Shown in pieces: positions 10,669 through 19,536 of a stretch of DNA of 62,419 bases. This stretch comes from Proteiniphilum sp. (GTDB lineage: Bacteria > Bacteroidota > Bacteroidia > Bacteroidales > Dysgonomonadaceae). The position numbers and the translations under genes are program-made. The first letter of the stretch is position 1. Each line of letters starts with the position of its first letter. Location of the stretch: assembly GCA_018433945.1 (NCBI GenBank), contig JAHDQF010000055.1, positions 1 to 62,419 of the forward strand. Direction: 5' to 3'. The notes under the pieces are model-generated. The model was not told the origin of the DNA and searched no databases. It saw nothing but the letters and a program-made list of their open reading frames with translations.

Positions 10669-11540
10669 TACGTTTTGCCGATGAGCATACCCGTGAGGCG
10701 GTGCGGGCGATGTGGAAAACCTGTTTCGGTGACCCTGATGATTACATGGATGTTTACTTCCGTCACAAGTACCGTGATGAGCAGACACTGGTTTACTTCG
10801 ACGAAGGCAGGGCGGTGGCATCGCTGCAGATGCTGCCCTACAGCTTCACCTTTCATGGCAGCGAGATCCCGGTGCTTTACCTCTCCGGCGTATGTACGCT
10901 GCCGGAAGCACGCAGGAAGGGATTTATGGATCAGTTGCTGCTGCGTAGCTTTGAGGTGGCAAGAGAGCGGGAGATACCGCTGATGCTGCTGGTGCCGCAG
11001 GAGGAGTGGCTGCTCGGTTTTTATGCGCGGTATGGCTTTGCACAGACCTTCGATGCAGGCAATGAGCCGCTGCCGTCGCTCCAAGCGTTTACCGATCTTC
11101 ACCCGGGTGACCTGCAGGCAGCCTACCGTGCCTTTGACACCTACTTTCGCGGGCGCGACATGACCCTGCAGAAGTCGTTCAATGACTTCCAGGCCATGGT
11201 GGAGGAGGCAGCTCTCTTTCACTTCCCGCCCAAGAAGAACCTGATCGGTATGGCCCGGGTGATCGATGTGGAGCGGCTGTTGCAGCTCTATGCATCTGCA
11301 CACGGCGATACTGTTTTCTCGCTGAAAGTGGATGATGAATTGTTACCCCGGAACAGTGGCTCATATAACCTTTCTGGTGGTGTAGTCCAAAGGGGGTTGA
11401 AGCTGGTTGAGCCACAACTGCAGCTGGATATTGCCGAGCTCACACAGTTGCTCATGGGGTATCATACCGCTGCACGCGGCGGACAGATCGCCTCCCTCTT
11501 TCCGGAGAAGGTGCCGGCGATGCATTACATGCTGGAATAA
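10665..11540 (+). CDS. GNAT-family N-acetyltransferase (Eis-like)
   Basis: A 291-residue acyl-CoA-dependent acetyltransferase. The acetyl-CoA-binding motif A appears as CTLPEARRKGFMDQL around residues 75-90, after the beta-strand YLSGVCTL. The long C-terminal extension (RVIDVERLLQLY, then a beta-rich end) is like the sterol-carrier-type tail of Eis proteins. The acceptor is unknown. The start overlaps the DUF2156 stop, indicating an operon of two acyl/aminoacyl-transfer enzymes. It converges on corA with 12 nt between the stops. Confidence 0.75.
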   Translation: MIRFADEHTREAVRAMWKTCFGDPDDYMDVYFRHKYRDEQTLVYFDEGRAVASLQMLPYSFTFHGSEIPVLYLSGVCTLPEARRKGFMDQLLLRSFEVAREREIPLMLLVPQEEWLLGFYARYGFAQTFDAGNEPLPSLQAFTDLHPGDLQAAYRAFDTYFRGRDMTLQKSFNDFQAMVEEAALFHFPPKKNLIGMARVIDVERLLQLYASAHGDTVFSLKVDDELLPRNSGSYNLSGGVVQRGLKLVEPQLQLDIAELTQLLMGYHTAARGGQIASLFPEKVPAMHYMLE

Positions 11541-11552
11541 GCTGCGATCCGC

Positions 11553-12497
11553 TCAGAGCCACTTCCTCTTCTTGAAATAGTAGAGGATCAGCAGCGAGGA
11601 GAGCACCATGAAGAGGATGGCAGCCGGATAGCCCCACTTCTTGTCCAGCTCCGGCATAAAGGAGAAGTTCATCCCGTAGATGCTGGCGATGAGCGTGGGT
11701 GGCATGAAGATGACCGAAACGATGGTGAATATTTTGATGATCTTGTTCTGTTCAATGTTCACATAACCCAGGAAAGTGTCCTGCAGGTAATCGAGGCGGT
11801 CGAAGCTGAACTTGATGTGCTCCACCAGCGAGTTGATGTCCTTGATGATGATGGTGAGCTTGGACTGCAGCTCGGCAGGGATAAACTCGCTGCGAAGCAT
11901 GCTTGAAACGGTACGCTGCTTGTCAATGATGTTCTCCCTGAGGAGCATTGTCTTTTCCTGCAGGTTTTTGATCTCGGAGAGCAGCTCTTCGTCAGCCTCC
12001 TGCAGGGAGAGTGAGTTACTGAGCTGCGTGATCTTCTGCGTCATGTTCTCGATCATGTCGGCATCAAACTCCACCCGTGTCTCCAGGAGAGCGACCAGCA
12101 CATGTGCCCCGGTGGGGTAGTTCTTCGGGTTGGCCGATATCTTCTTCACCGTCTCGTGAAAGGAACTCAGCTCCTCGCCGCGGACGGTCACCAGGATGTT
12201 GTTCTTGAGGATGAACGATACCGGGTCGGTCTCGAAGTTGGAGAGCAGAAAGTTGGAGTTGACCACCAGTGTGTCGTTGGTCTCGATGTATCGCGATGAC
12301 ATCTCAATCTCGATCATCTCCTCCTCTTCCTGGATGTAGATCTTCAGGAAATCCTCCAGTTCATTTTCCACCTCCTCGTCTACATCGTTGAGGTCGATCC
12401 ACAAAAAGTTCTGTATGGGGTTTGATTTCAGGAAGTCAAGGCTGCGGCTCAATCTTACGATGCCATCCTGGTGATAAAATAATTTTACTTCCGCCAT
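11553..12497 (-). CDS. corA: CorA-family magnesium/cobalt transporter
   Basis: A 314-residue pentameric divalent-cation channel of the inner membrane. It has a long acidic cytoplasmic N-terminal domain with coiled-coil helices, then two C-terminal transmembrane helices separated by the signature YGMNF. The first helix (IVSVIFMPPTLIASI) precedes the motif and the second (AAILFMVLSSLLILYYF) follows it, with a basic end (KKRKWL). It lies 28 nt after ksgA on the same strand, so the two are likely co-transcribed. Confidence 0.92.
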   Translation of the reverse strand: MAEVKLFYHQDGIVRLSRSLDFLKSNPIQNFLWIDLNDVDEEVENELEDFLKIYIQEEEEMIEIEMSSRYIETNDTLVVNSNFLLSNFETDPVSFILKNNILVTVRGEELSSFHETVKKISANPKNYPTGAHVLVALLETRVEFDADMIENMTQKITQLSNSLSLQEADEELLSEIKNLQEKTMLLRENIIDKQRTVSSMLRSEFIPAELQSKLTIIIKDINSLVEHIKFSFDRLDYLQDTFLGYVNIEQNKIIKIFTIVSVIFMPPTLIASIYGMNFSFMPELDKKWGYPAAILFMVLSSLLILYYFKKRKWL

Positions 12498-12525
12498 GGT
12501 CTCTCTCTTTTAAATCGTGCATAAA

Positions 12526-13332
12526 TCAGTCCTTTAACACCTTTGGCTCTGCATGCCTGATCAGGGGCTCCAGCAGGTTGGTGAGGTGTTCGAACTGCTC
12601 AATGGAGAGCTGTTCGGGCCTTTTGGTGAGCATCGGGTCGACGGGCAGCGGATGCTCTTCTGACAGCAGTGACTTGATGGAGTTGCGCAGCATCTTGCGG
12701 CGCTGGTTGAAACTGGTCTTCACTACCGTTTTGAATAATTTTTCATTGCAGTTGAGCCGCTTTCGCCTGTTTCGCGTAAGCCGCACGACCGCCGATTTGA
12801 CCTTGGGCGGAGGAATAAACGCCTGTTCGTTTACCGTGAAGAGGTACTCGATGTCGTACCAGGCCTGCAGCAATACACTTAAGATGCCATAGGTCTTACT
12901 GCCGGGTGAGGCGACCATGCGTTCCGCGACCTCCTTTTGGATCATTCCCGAACAACAGGGGATCTGTTCCCTGTGATCGATCACTTTAAAAAATATTTGT
13001 GAGGAAATGTTATAGGGATAATTGCCGATCACGCAGAAGTCGCCACTGTAATGCTTTGAAAGGTCCATCCGCAGAAAATCCTGTTGCAGGATTCTACCCT
13101 GCAACTGCGGGTAATGTGTGTGCAGATAGTCAATGGATTCGTAATCTATCTCTACCACAGTCAGGTCTCTCTTCCTTTGCAGCAGGAACTGCGTAAGCAT
13201 ACCGGTGCCGGGCCCCACCTCCAGCACAGGAAGTGAGGGAAAATCATCGAGGGTTTCCGCAATGCGGTTAGCGATCTCCTCATCCTTGAGAAAATGCTGG
13301 CCCAGGTTTTTTTTTGCTCTTACCGGAAACAT
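12526..13332 (-). CDS. rsmA: 16S rRNA dimethyladenosine transferase RsmA/KsgA
   Basis: SAM-dependent enzyme that dimethylates two adjacent adenosines in the 3'-terminal helix of 16S rRNA, a late step in small-subunit assembly. From ATG 13332 the product has 268 residues and starts MFPVRAKKNLGQHFL, the family opening. The SAM motif LEVGPGTGMLTQ and the catalytic motif IGNYPYNIS are present. A GTG 36 nt upstream would overlap the promoter -7 box (13368-13375) and is rejected. The gene leads a probable operon with corA. Confidence 0.93.
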   Translation of the reverse strand: MFPVRAKKNLGQHFLKDEEIANRIAETLDDFPSLPVLEVGPGTGMLTQFLLQRKRDLTVVEIDYESIDYLHTHYPQLQGRILQQDFLRMDLSKHYSGDFCVIGNYPYNISSQIFFKVIDHREQIPCCSGMIQKEVAERMVASPGSKTYGILSVLLQAWYDIEYLFTVNEQAFIPPPKVKSAVVRLTRNRRKRLNCNEKLFKTVVKTSFNQRRKMLRNSIKSLLSEEHPLPVDPMLTKRPEQLSIEQFEHLTNLLEPLIRHAEPKVLKD

Positions 13333-13367
13333 TGCAATATGGCGTTTATTCCTTATCTTTACGGCCA

Positions 13368-13375
13368 CAAAGGTA
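13368..13375 (-). promoter_or_regulatory. Promoter -7 box of rsmA
   Basis: TACCTTTG on the minus strand matches TAnnTTTG. It lies about 35 nt upstream of the ATG at 13332 and overlaps the alternative GTG, which decides the start. Confidence 0.5.
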
Positions 13376-13510
13376 ACATTTTATTATAGAAATAAAATCA
13401 TACACTATTTAAAAAACAAGTTTCCATTCTTGATTCATAAGTGTTTGAACACCTTTGTGGGATGATTTAGATCCTGATTTTATATACTAATAAACGGCTA
13501 ATTGGTGAAT

Positions 13511-14518
13511 ATGAATGCAGAATCCGTGAAGAGTGTGCTGAAGACAGTGCTTTCTTTGCTGCTGGGATTGCTCATTATATGGGCGATGTATCGCAATACC
13601 GATCTGGGTGAGTTATGGCAGATCGTACAATCGGCCAACTTCGGCATTATCGCAGCATCCCTTATTTTCGGACTCCTGGGAAATACCATACGGGGGTTAA
13701 GATGGGAACTTTTTGTGCACTCGCTCGGCTATCATCCTCCCCGGGCCAGTATCTTATATGCTACCTTGGGAAATTATGCGGTCAACTTTGTGCTGCCACG
13801 CGCGGGTGATATCTGGCGTTGCGGGGTGGTTAGCAGGTACGATAAAATTCCTTTTGGCAAAACGTTGGAAACATTCCTGGTTGACAAAGTGGTAGATGTG
13901 CTGGCAGGATTGCTGTTGGTCATTGTGAGTGTGTTCCTGTATATTGATTTTTTTGTCACCTATTTTCAAAACAATCCGCAGTTCGCAGCCGGTATGTCTG
14001 CCTTTTTTGCTTCGGTGTGGTTCTATGTGATTTTGGGAGCACTGTTGCTGATTGTGGTGTTGATGGTGACTGTTTTAAAGAATACACCGTTCATGGTGAA
14101 GGTTAAAAATTTTTTCTATACGGTGAAGCGCGATCTGACGCTGATTTGGGCGATGAAGAAGAAATGGAGCGTAATAATTTATACCATTCTGCTTTGGTTC
14201 TGTTTTTATTTGTATTTTTACATTTGCTTTTATGCGTTTGACTTCACCAAAGATCTGGGACCTTTGGCTGCGTTGATTATATTTGCGATGGTCAACATCG
14301 GTCTTTCCGTACCGGTACAAGGGGGGATTGGCACGTGGCATTTTATGGTCATCTCCTCGCTTCTGATACTGGGTGTGGCTGAAAATCAGGCGCTTGCTTT
14401 CGCAGGGGCTGTGTTTACCATTCAGTCGGTGTGGCAAATACTTTACGGACTTTTCGGCGTTATCGCCATGCCGTATGTGAAAAGAAAAAATAAAGCAACC
14501 GAAAAAACAATTAAATAG
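13511..14518 (+). CDS. Lysylphosphatidylglycerol synthase transmembrane-region family protein (UPF0104)
   Basis: A 335-residue polytopic inner-membrane protein with about eight hydrophobic segments, of the family that forms the flippase half of MprF. Family landmarks seen are NTIRGLRWELF near residue 60, LPRAGDIWRCGVV near 95, and VPVQGGIGTWHF in the C-terminal third. It has no catalytic lysyl-transferase domain. The frame is open from a TTG at 13502, but ATG 13511 is the likely start. pepD follows after 9 nt. The function is probably lipid or lipid-linked substrate translocation, by family analogy. Confidence 0.8.
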   Translation: MNAESVKSVLKTVLSLLLGLLIIWAMYRNTDLGELWQIVQSANFGIIAASLIFGLLGNTIRGLRWELFVHSLGYHPPRASILYATLGNYAVNFVLPRAGDIWRCGVVSRYDKIPFGKTLETFLVDKVVDVLAGLLLVIVSVFLYIDFFVTYFQNNPQFAAGMSAFFASVWFYVILGALLLIVVLMVTVLKNTPFMVKVKNFFYTVKRDLTLIWAMKKKWSVIIYTILLWFCFYLYFYICFYAFDFTKDLGPLAALIIFAMVNIGLSVPVQGGIGTWHFMVISSLLILGVAENQALAFAGAVFTIQSVWQILYGLFGVIAMPYVKRKNKATEKTIK

Positions 14519-14527
14519 ATAAACGAT

Positions 14528-15997
14528 ATGGCTACAGCAGAAATACTCAGTATAAACCCGCAAAATGTGTGGAAACATTTTTATTCCCTTACCCAAATCC
14601 CCCGTCCCACAGGACAGATGAATCAGGTGACCCGGTTCATGATGGATTTTGGCGAATCACTGCACCTGGAAACACGGCAGGATAAGACGGGCAATGTGGT
14701 GATCAAAAAACCGGCTGCAAAGGGGTATGAAAGTGCAAAAACGGTGATATTACAATCCCATCTCGATATGGTTCCGCAAAAGAATGCCGATGTGGCGCAC
14801 AATTTTGCCACCGACCCCATCGAAACACATATCGACGGCGAATGGGTGAAAGCGCACTCCACTACGCTGGGGGCTGATAACGGCATCGGTTGTGCCATGA
14901 TCATGGCGGTGCTGGAAGACGAAATGCTGCAACACCCGGCTATTGAAGCTCTTTTTACGGTGGATGAAGAAGTCGGAATGGTTGGTGCAAACGGTTTGGG
15001 AAAAGGGATGCTGCATGGTTCGCTGATGTTGAATCTGGACACCGAGGAAGAGGGTGAACTATGCATTGGTTGTGCAGGGGGAAGAGATGTGAACGTTTCT
15101 TTCCGCTTCAAGCCCGACAGGGCAATCGATAAAGGCGATGTTGCGTATAAAATAAGCCTCACGGGACTCAGGGGCGGCCATTCAGGAACACAGATCCATC
15201 TGGGGCGCGCCAACGCGAACAAGCTGATGAACCGCTTTTTGAAAGAGGTGGTGAGAAATTACGAAGCCCGCATCGCGAGCATTCAGGGGGGTTCTCTCCG
15301 GAATGCGATTCCGCGTGAATCGTTTGTCGTGCTGACCATCCCCGAACAACTTTCCGACGATCTGGTGGATCTGGTAGCAGAATACGAAACACGATTCCTT
15401 GAAGATTTTTCCGGTATTGAAGAGAGCATCTCTTTTAAAGCCGAGCCTGCTGATCTGCCGAAGGCAATCCTGCCCGAAGAGATTCAGGACGATCTGATCA
15501 ATGCCGTGGAGGGGTGCCCCAATGGCGTTATCAGTTATCTGGCCGATTTTCCCGGTGTGGTGGAAAGCTCGCTCAACCTGGCGCTGGTGCAGTCATCAGA
15601 GGATAGCATCGAAGTGAAGCTGCTGGTGCGCAGCTCCTCCGAAAGCCGCAAAGACTGGGTCTGCTCATCGGTGGAGAGTCTTTTTCTGCTGGCCGGCGCA
15701 AAAGTGGAATTCGATGGCGATTATCCAGGCTGGCAACCCAACGCCAATTCTGAATTACTGAGCCTGATGGAAAGGGTCTATCTGGAGAAATTCGATCAGC
15801 GACCCAGGGTGATCGTCATCCATGCCGGCCTGGAGTGCGGTATTATCCAGTCGAACGTAACACAGACCCTCGATATTGTTTCCTTCGGGCCTACAATCAC
15901 GGGCGCACACTCACCCGACGAGGCAGTGAAAATCGATACGGTAGCCCGTACATATGATTACCTGGTGACTACTCTGGAGAATCTGAAAGAAGGGTAA
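14528..15997 (+). CDS. pepD: Aminoacyl-histidine dipeptidase (M20 family, PepD-like)
   Basis: A 489-residue cytosolic zinc dipeptidase with broad Xaa-His-type specificity. The di-zinc site is visible: LQSHLDMVPQK (His and catalytic Asp), LGADNGIGCAM (bridging Asp), VDEEVGMVGA (general-base Glu pair), LNLDTEEEGEL (Asp) and a C-terminal His in GPTITGAHSPDE. The lid/dimerisation domain lies between about 200 and 390. It begins 9 nt after the UPF0104 gene and overlaps the next small membrane-protein gene by 1 nt (TAATG), suggesting one operon. Confidence 0.93.
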   Translation: MATAEILSINPQNVWKHFYSLTQIPRPTGQMNQVTRFMMDFGESLHLETRQDKTGNVVIKKPAAKGYESAKTVILQSHLDMVPQKNADVAHNFATDPIETHIDGEWVKAHSTTLGADNGIGCAMIMAVLEDEMLQHPAIEALFTVDEEVGMVGANGLGKGMLHGSLMLNLDTEEEGELCIGCAGGRDVNVSFRFKPDRAIDKGDVAYKISLTGLRGGHSGTQIHLGRANANKLMNRFLKEVVRNYEARIASIQGGSLRNAIPRESFVVLTIPEQLSDDLVDLVAEYETRFLEDFSGIEESISFKAEPADLPKAILPEEIQDDLINAVEGCPNGVISYLADFPGVVESSLNLALVQSSEDSIEVKLLVRSSSESRKDWVCSSVESLFLLAGAKVEFDGDYPGWQPNANSELLSLMERVYLEKFDQRPRVIVIHAGLECGIIQSNVTQTLDIVSFGPTITGAHSPDEAVKIDTVARTYDYLVTTLENLKEG

Positions 15998-16245
15998 TGC
16001 ACAATACACTCAAATTATCTCTTCATATCATCATGAGAAAGCTTGAAAGACATATCCTCCTGCCGCTGGTGCTGGCGGCATACGCACTCATCATGGGTGT
16101 CATTGCATATCCCCGTTACCGCACCTCCGGCAATTGGGGGGAGTACTTCACCATTATCGGAATCACCCTCCTGCTGGCGCTGATGCTGCATTTTCTGCTG
16201 AAACGCAGGCACCAGGCCCGCAAACGCTTCAAGGGAGAGGAATAA
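15997..16245 (+). CDS. Small membrane protein of unknown function
   Basis: I do not recognise the family. The 82 residues contain two hydrophobic helices (LLPLVLAAYALIMGVIAY and TIIGITLLLALMLHFLL), then a strongly basic cytosolic tail (KRRHQARKRFKGEE). The start shares its A with the pepD stop, so translation is probably coupled; an alternative ATG is at 16033. A hairpin terminator follows at 16292. A typical small two-helix hypothetical membrane protein. Confidence 0.6.
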   Translation: MHNTLKLSLHIIMRKLERHILLPLVLAAYALIMGVIAYPRYRTSGNWGEYFTIIGITLLLALMLHFLLKRRHQARKRFKGEE

Positions 16246-16291
16246 CGAAGTGATCCGGCAGATATCTATTTGCCGCTTCACTGAATCGCTG

Positions 16292-16321
16292 CCGGATGAA
16301 CATCTGTTCGTCCGGTTTTTT
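16292..16321 (+). terminator. Terminator after the pepD operon
   Basis: CCGGATGAAC (16292-16301) pairs with GTTCGTCCGG (16306-16315, one G-T pair) around a 4-nt loop, followed by six T. Confidence 0.75.
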
Positions 16322-16387
16322 CTTCTCCACCGGTTAGGAAGCTATTTCACAAAATGCTATATTTGTTGAGCTATTCAATATCAAAGC

Positions 16388-17665
16388 ATGACAGAAGATT
16401 CGTTCTCACTTACCGAACTGAACCGCCGCGTGAAGGATGCCATCCGCGATCATTTGCCGGAGAGCTACTGGCTGCGGGCCGAGACCAGCGATGTGCGCCT
16501 CAATCAGAATGGACATTGCTACCTGGAGTTTGTGGAGAAAGATGCGGAGAAACAACATATCGTGGCCAAAGCTCGCGGGATGATCTGGTCGAACGTCTTC
16601 CAGATGCTCTCTGCCTACTTCGAAGCGGAGACAGGGCAGGCTTTCACCTCCGGCCTGAACGTGCTGGTACGCGTGATGGTGGACTTCCACGAGCTCTACG
16701 GATACTCCCTCACCGTGGTTGATATTGAGCCATCCTTCACGCTGGGTGAAATAGCCCGCAGCCGGCAGCAGGTGCTCCGGCAACTGGAAGAGGAGGGGGT
16801 GCTGACACTCAACAGGGAGCTGGAACTGCCGGAGCTGGCACAGCGCATCGCGGTGATCTCTTCACCCACCGCCGCGGGCTATGGCGACTTCTGCGACCAG
16901 TTGGCCCGTAATCCAGGTGGTTTCGCTTTTTATACGAAATTGTTCCCCGCCATCATGCAGGGTGAACGAAGCGAGAGCTCCATCATCGAAGCACTGGAGC
17001 AGGTGTTCCGCTACAGCCACCTCTTCGATGCGGTAGCCATCATCCGGGGGGGCGGTGCCACCTCCGACCTGAGCTGCTTCGACAGCTACGCGCTGGCTGT
17101 CAACGTGGCACAGTTCCCGCTGCCAGTGGTGAGCGGCATCGGACACGAGCGCGATGTGACGGTGCTCGATCATGTGGCGCACACCCGTGCCAAGACACCC
17201 ACGGCGGTTGCCGAGTTTTTCATCGGTCACATCACCCGCACGGCCACGGAGCTGACGGACCTGGAGGAGCGGTTGTTCAACCGGACCCGTTCGATTCTGC
17301 AGGAGGAGGCGTCGCAACTCCATCTCCTGACAAAGGAGGTGGTTCATCTCTCGCTCCTGTTGGTACAAAAGGAGCGTGCAGAGGTGCAGCAGATTTCCGA
17401 TGCGATGCGACATCTATTGAAACAGCTGATGCAGAGCCAATTGCACTACGTGGAATCCAGAGAGCAATATCTCCGCATGGTCTCTCCGGCAAATATTCTA
17501 AAACGTGGATATACCCTCACCACCCGTCAGGGACGGATCATCACCTCCCTGCAGGCACTCTTACCCGATGATGTGATCGAGACCCACTTCCGTGACGGTG
17601 TTGCCACCTCGGTGGTGAGCGCTCTGCGCAGTGAGCCGGAGACGGAAAAGAACGAAAAGAGTTAA
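16388..17665 (+). CDS. xseA: Exodeoxyribonuclease VII large subunit
   Basis: Catalytic subunit of the single-strand-specific exonuclease that degrades DNA bidirectionally into oligonucleotides during repair. The 425 residues show the N-terminal OB-fold (SYWLRAETSDVRLNQNGHCY region), the catalytic core with VISSPTAAGYGDF and RGGGATSDLSCFD, and SGIGHERDVTVLDHVAHTRAKTPTA, followed by a long C-terminal coiled coil. It is followed after 20 nt by xseB and then by ispD, forming a three-gene operon. Confidence 0.95.
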   Translation: MTEDSFSLTELNRRVKDAIRDHLPESYWLRAETSDVRLNQNGHCYLEFVEKDAEKQHIVAKARGMIWSNVFQMLSAYFEAETGQAFTSGLNVLVRVMVDFHELYGYSLTVVDIEPSFTLGEIARSRQQVLRQLEEEGVLTLNRELELPELAQRIAVISSPTAAGYGDFCDQLARNPGGFAFYTKLFPAIMQGERSESSIIEALEQVFRYSHLFDAVAIIRGGGATSDLSCFDSYALAVNVAQFPLPVVSGIGHERDVTVLDHVAHTRAKTPTAVAEFFIGHITRTATELTDLEERLFNRTRSILQEEASQLHLLTKEVVHLSLLLVQKERAEVQQISDAMRHLLKQLMQSQLHYVESREQYLRMVSPANILKRGYTLTTRQGRIITSLQALLPDDVIETHFRDGVATSVVSALRSEPETEKNEKS

Positions 17666-17685
17666 AATCAAACAAACCAGATAGA

Positions 17686-17886
17686 ATGACCAATATGGAA
17701 AAATTGAGCTATACGGAAGCAAAGAAAGAGCTGACCGCAATCGTCAACGCTATCGAGACGGGTGAGCTCGACGTGGATGCCCTGACCGAGAAGGTGAAGC
17801 GGGCATCGGAGCTGATTCTCTTTTGCCGGGAGAAGCTGACCCGCACCGATCAGGAGTTGCAAAAGATACTGGACGACATCGCATGA
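17686..17886 (+). CDS. xseB: Exodeoxyribonuclease VII small subunit
   Basis: A 66-residue helical-hairpin protein that binds the XseA coiled coil. The family pattern is visible: LSYTEAKKELTAIVNAIE followed by DVDALTEKVKRASELI and FCREKL. The start could be ATG 17686 or the in-frame ATG 17695. Its TGA overlaps the ispD ATG (ATGA at 17883), so the genes are coupled. Confidence 0.9.
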   Translation: MTNMEKLSYTEAKKELTAIVNAIETGELDVDALTEKVKRASELILFCREKLTRTDQELQKILDDIA

Positions 17887-18572
17887 GACGGACTGAACAG
17901 GAGAGCGTGGTCATCGTTGCCGGTGGCAGGGGACTCCGTGCGGGTGGGGAGCTGCCGAAGCAGTTCCGTTTGATTGGCGGTCGTCCGGTATTGATGCATA
18001 CCATTGAGGCGTTTTATCGTTACAACCCTGCGATCGCCATCGTGGTGGTGCTGCCGGAGGACTTTATTGATTATTGGCAGCAGCTCTGTCGCACGCATCA
18101 ATTCATTGTTCCTTTTCGCACCGCAATCGGTGGGGAGACACGGTTCCACTCGGTCCGAAACGGACTGGATCTGATTCCCGCGGAAGGGGTTGTGGCGGTG
18201 CACGACGCCGTACGCCCCCTGGTGAGTCCCGGACTCATCGGTCGTTGTTTCGCTACCTGTGCCGCTAAGCAGTGCGGGGTGATCCCGGTGGTGCCCGTGA
18301 CGGGCAGCGTACGTCTGCTCACAGAAGAGGGAAGCAGCATGATTGACCGGGATCTGCTGCGGGTGGTGCAGACACCACAGCTTTTTCCTGTTGCAGCACT
18401 GAAGAAGGCATACGAAACAGTGTACGATCCCGCCTTCACCGACGATGCCTCTGTAGCCGGGAAGCATGGTCTTCCTATCCTGCTGGAGGAGGGTGAGGAG
18501 AGCAACATCAAGATTACCACACCGCTTGACTTTTTGATAGCGGAGCAGCTTCTTCTGCAGCTGCCAAAATGA
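17883..18572 (+). CDS. ispD: 2-C-methyl-D-erythritol 4-phosphate cytidylyltransferase
   Basis: Third enzyme of the MEP isoprenoid pathway, transferring CMP from CTP to methylerythritol phosphate. The 229 residues begin at ATG 17883. The nucleotide-binding loop (IVAGGRGLRAGGELPKQF) has the conserved Gly, Arg and Lys. The family motifs HDAVRPLVSPGL and VVQTPQLFPV are present, as is TDDASV near the C terminus. Reading further upstream only duplicates xseB sequence in another frame. It is the last gene of xseA-xseB-ispD. Confidence 0.93.
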   Translation: MRRTEQESVVIVAGGRGLRAGGELPKQFRLIGGRPVLMHTIEAFYRYNPAIAIVVVLPEDFIDYWQQLCRTHQFIVPFRTAIGGETRFHSVRNGLDLIPAEGVVAVHDAVRPLVSPGLIGRCFATCAAKQCGVIPVVPVTGSVRLLTEEGSSMIDRDLLRVVQTPQLFPVAALKKAYETVYDPAFTDDASVAGKHGLPILLEEGEESNIKITTPLDFLIAEQLLLQLPK

Positions 18573-18640
18573 TAGAAGGGCTTCCTATTTTTCAATAAAT
18601 AGGGCGGAATGAGGTTATTTTAGAAAAAAATCATTCCATT

Positions 18641-18673
18641 TTGTCATCATATCATAGATTTTTATTATTTTTG
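18641..18673 (+). promoter_or_regulatory. Promoter of the Lrp-family regulator
   Basis: TTG (18641-18643) and TATTTTTG (18666-18673), 22 nt apart, resemble the Bacteroidota promoter with slightly long spacing. The ATG follows 26 nt after the -7 box. Confidence 0.4.
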
Positions 18674-18699
18674 ATGGAAGATTACTAAGTACATTTCTC

Positions 18700-19167
18700 A
18701 TGGAAAAAATTGACAAGTTAGACAGACAAATACTGGAGATCATCTCACAAAATGCCCGGATACCGTTTCGTGATGTGGCTGAGCAATGTGGTGTATCACG
18801 TGCCGCCATCCACCAGCGTGTGCAGCGGATGATTGAGAACGAGGTGATTACCGGTTCGGGCTACCATGTGAACCCGAAAGTGCTGGGCTACGCTTCCAGT
18901 GCCTATATCGGTGTGAAGCTGGAGAAAGGATCGATGTACAAGAATGTGATTCCCGAGTTTGAAAAGATCCCGGAGGTAACCGAGTGTCATTTCACCACGG
19001 GTCCCTATACGTTGTTGGTGAAGCTCTTTGCTCGTGACAATGAGCATCTGATGGATCTGCTCAATAACCGCATCCAGGAGATCCCCGGCGTAGTGGCTAC
19101 CGAGACCATGATCTCGTTGAGCCAGAGTGTAAAGCGCGAGATACCGATCATGCGGGAGGGCAACTGA
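18700..19167 (+). CDS. Lrp/AsnC-family transcriptional regulator
   Basis: A 155-residue feast/famine regulator. The N-terminal winged helix-turn-helix (LDRQILEIISQNARIPFRDV, then CGVSRAAIHQRVQRM) binds DNA. The C-terminal RAM domain (AYIGVKLEKGSM; ECHFTTGPYTLLVKLFA) normally binds amino acids and drives oligomerisation. It precedes the porin-ProVWX operon on the same strand, which has its own promoter at 19238-19269. The regulator may control that operon; this rests on neighbourhood only. Confidence 0.85.
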   Translation: MEKIDKLDRQILEIISQNARIPFRDVAEQCGVSRAAIHQRVQRMIENEVITGSGYHVNPKVLGYASSAYIGVKLEKGSMYKNVIPEFEKIPEVTECHFTTGPYTLLVKLFARDNEHLMDLLNNRIQEIPGVVATETMISLSQSVKREIPIMREGN

Positions 19168-19237
19168 TCCTGATCCCCTCAGCACACCTGTCACTCCTTC
19201 ATCGGGGCCTAACTGTTTTACCCGGTGAAGGGGGTGA

Positions 19238-19269
19238 TTTGCTAAATTCATTGTTTTTCCCTATCTTTG
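19238..19269 (+). promoter_or_regulatory. Consensus promoter of the porin-proVWX operon
   Basis: TTTG (19238-19241), 20 nt, TATCTTTG (19262-19269): an excellent match to the Bacteroidota promoter consensus. The predicted start is near 19276, leaving a leader of about 260 nt. Confidence 0.7.
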
Positions 19270-19273
19270 CGCC

Positions 19274-19536
19274 GCATTTAAGGTGGGTGTCTCACCCTTA
19301 CGGGTGCATTTGAGGCGGGTTGTGGCTGTTGTTACAGAGGGTTATTTCCCACATTGCCATCACATTTTAACACATCTCCCTCCTCCCGGTTTTAGGTTTT
19401 TGATCCTTCGTAAAAGGCATCCGTCGATGCTTTCACCATTTCACCGGATATTTCAATCCGTTTTGTTGAACAGATCGTGGTTATCTGATCAACTTCATCA
19501 TTGAATCAAGAGTATTCAATCAACAAAATATTTCGA
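19274..19536 (+). promoter_or_regulatory. Long structured leader of the porin-proVWX operon
   Basis: No gene is seen in these 263 nt. A 15-nt direct repeat (19274-19288 and 19306-19320, 13 of 15 identical) brackets two mutually exclusive hairpins. CACCC at 19293-19297 can pair with GGGTG at 19285-19289 or at 19302-19306. I do not recognise a known riboswitch. The arrangement could allow attenuation or protein binding. Confidence 0.4.

Noticed and set aside
13333-13368. GTG start of rsmA at 13368
   Set aside because: It overlaps the promoter -7 box and adds residues not typical of the family.
19274-19536. Known riboswitch class in the porin leader
   Set aside because: I could not match conserved cores of TPP, SAM, cobalamin, glycine or guanidine riboswitches.
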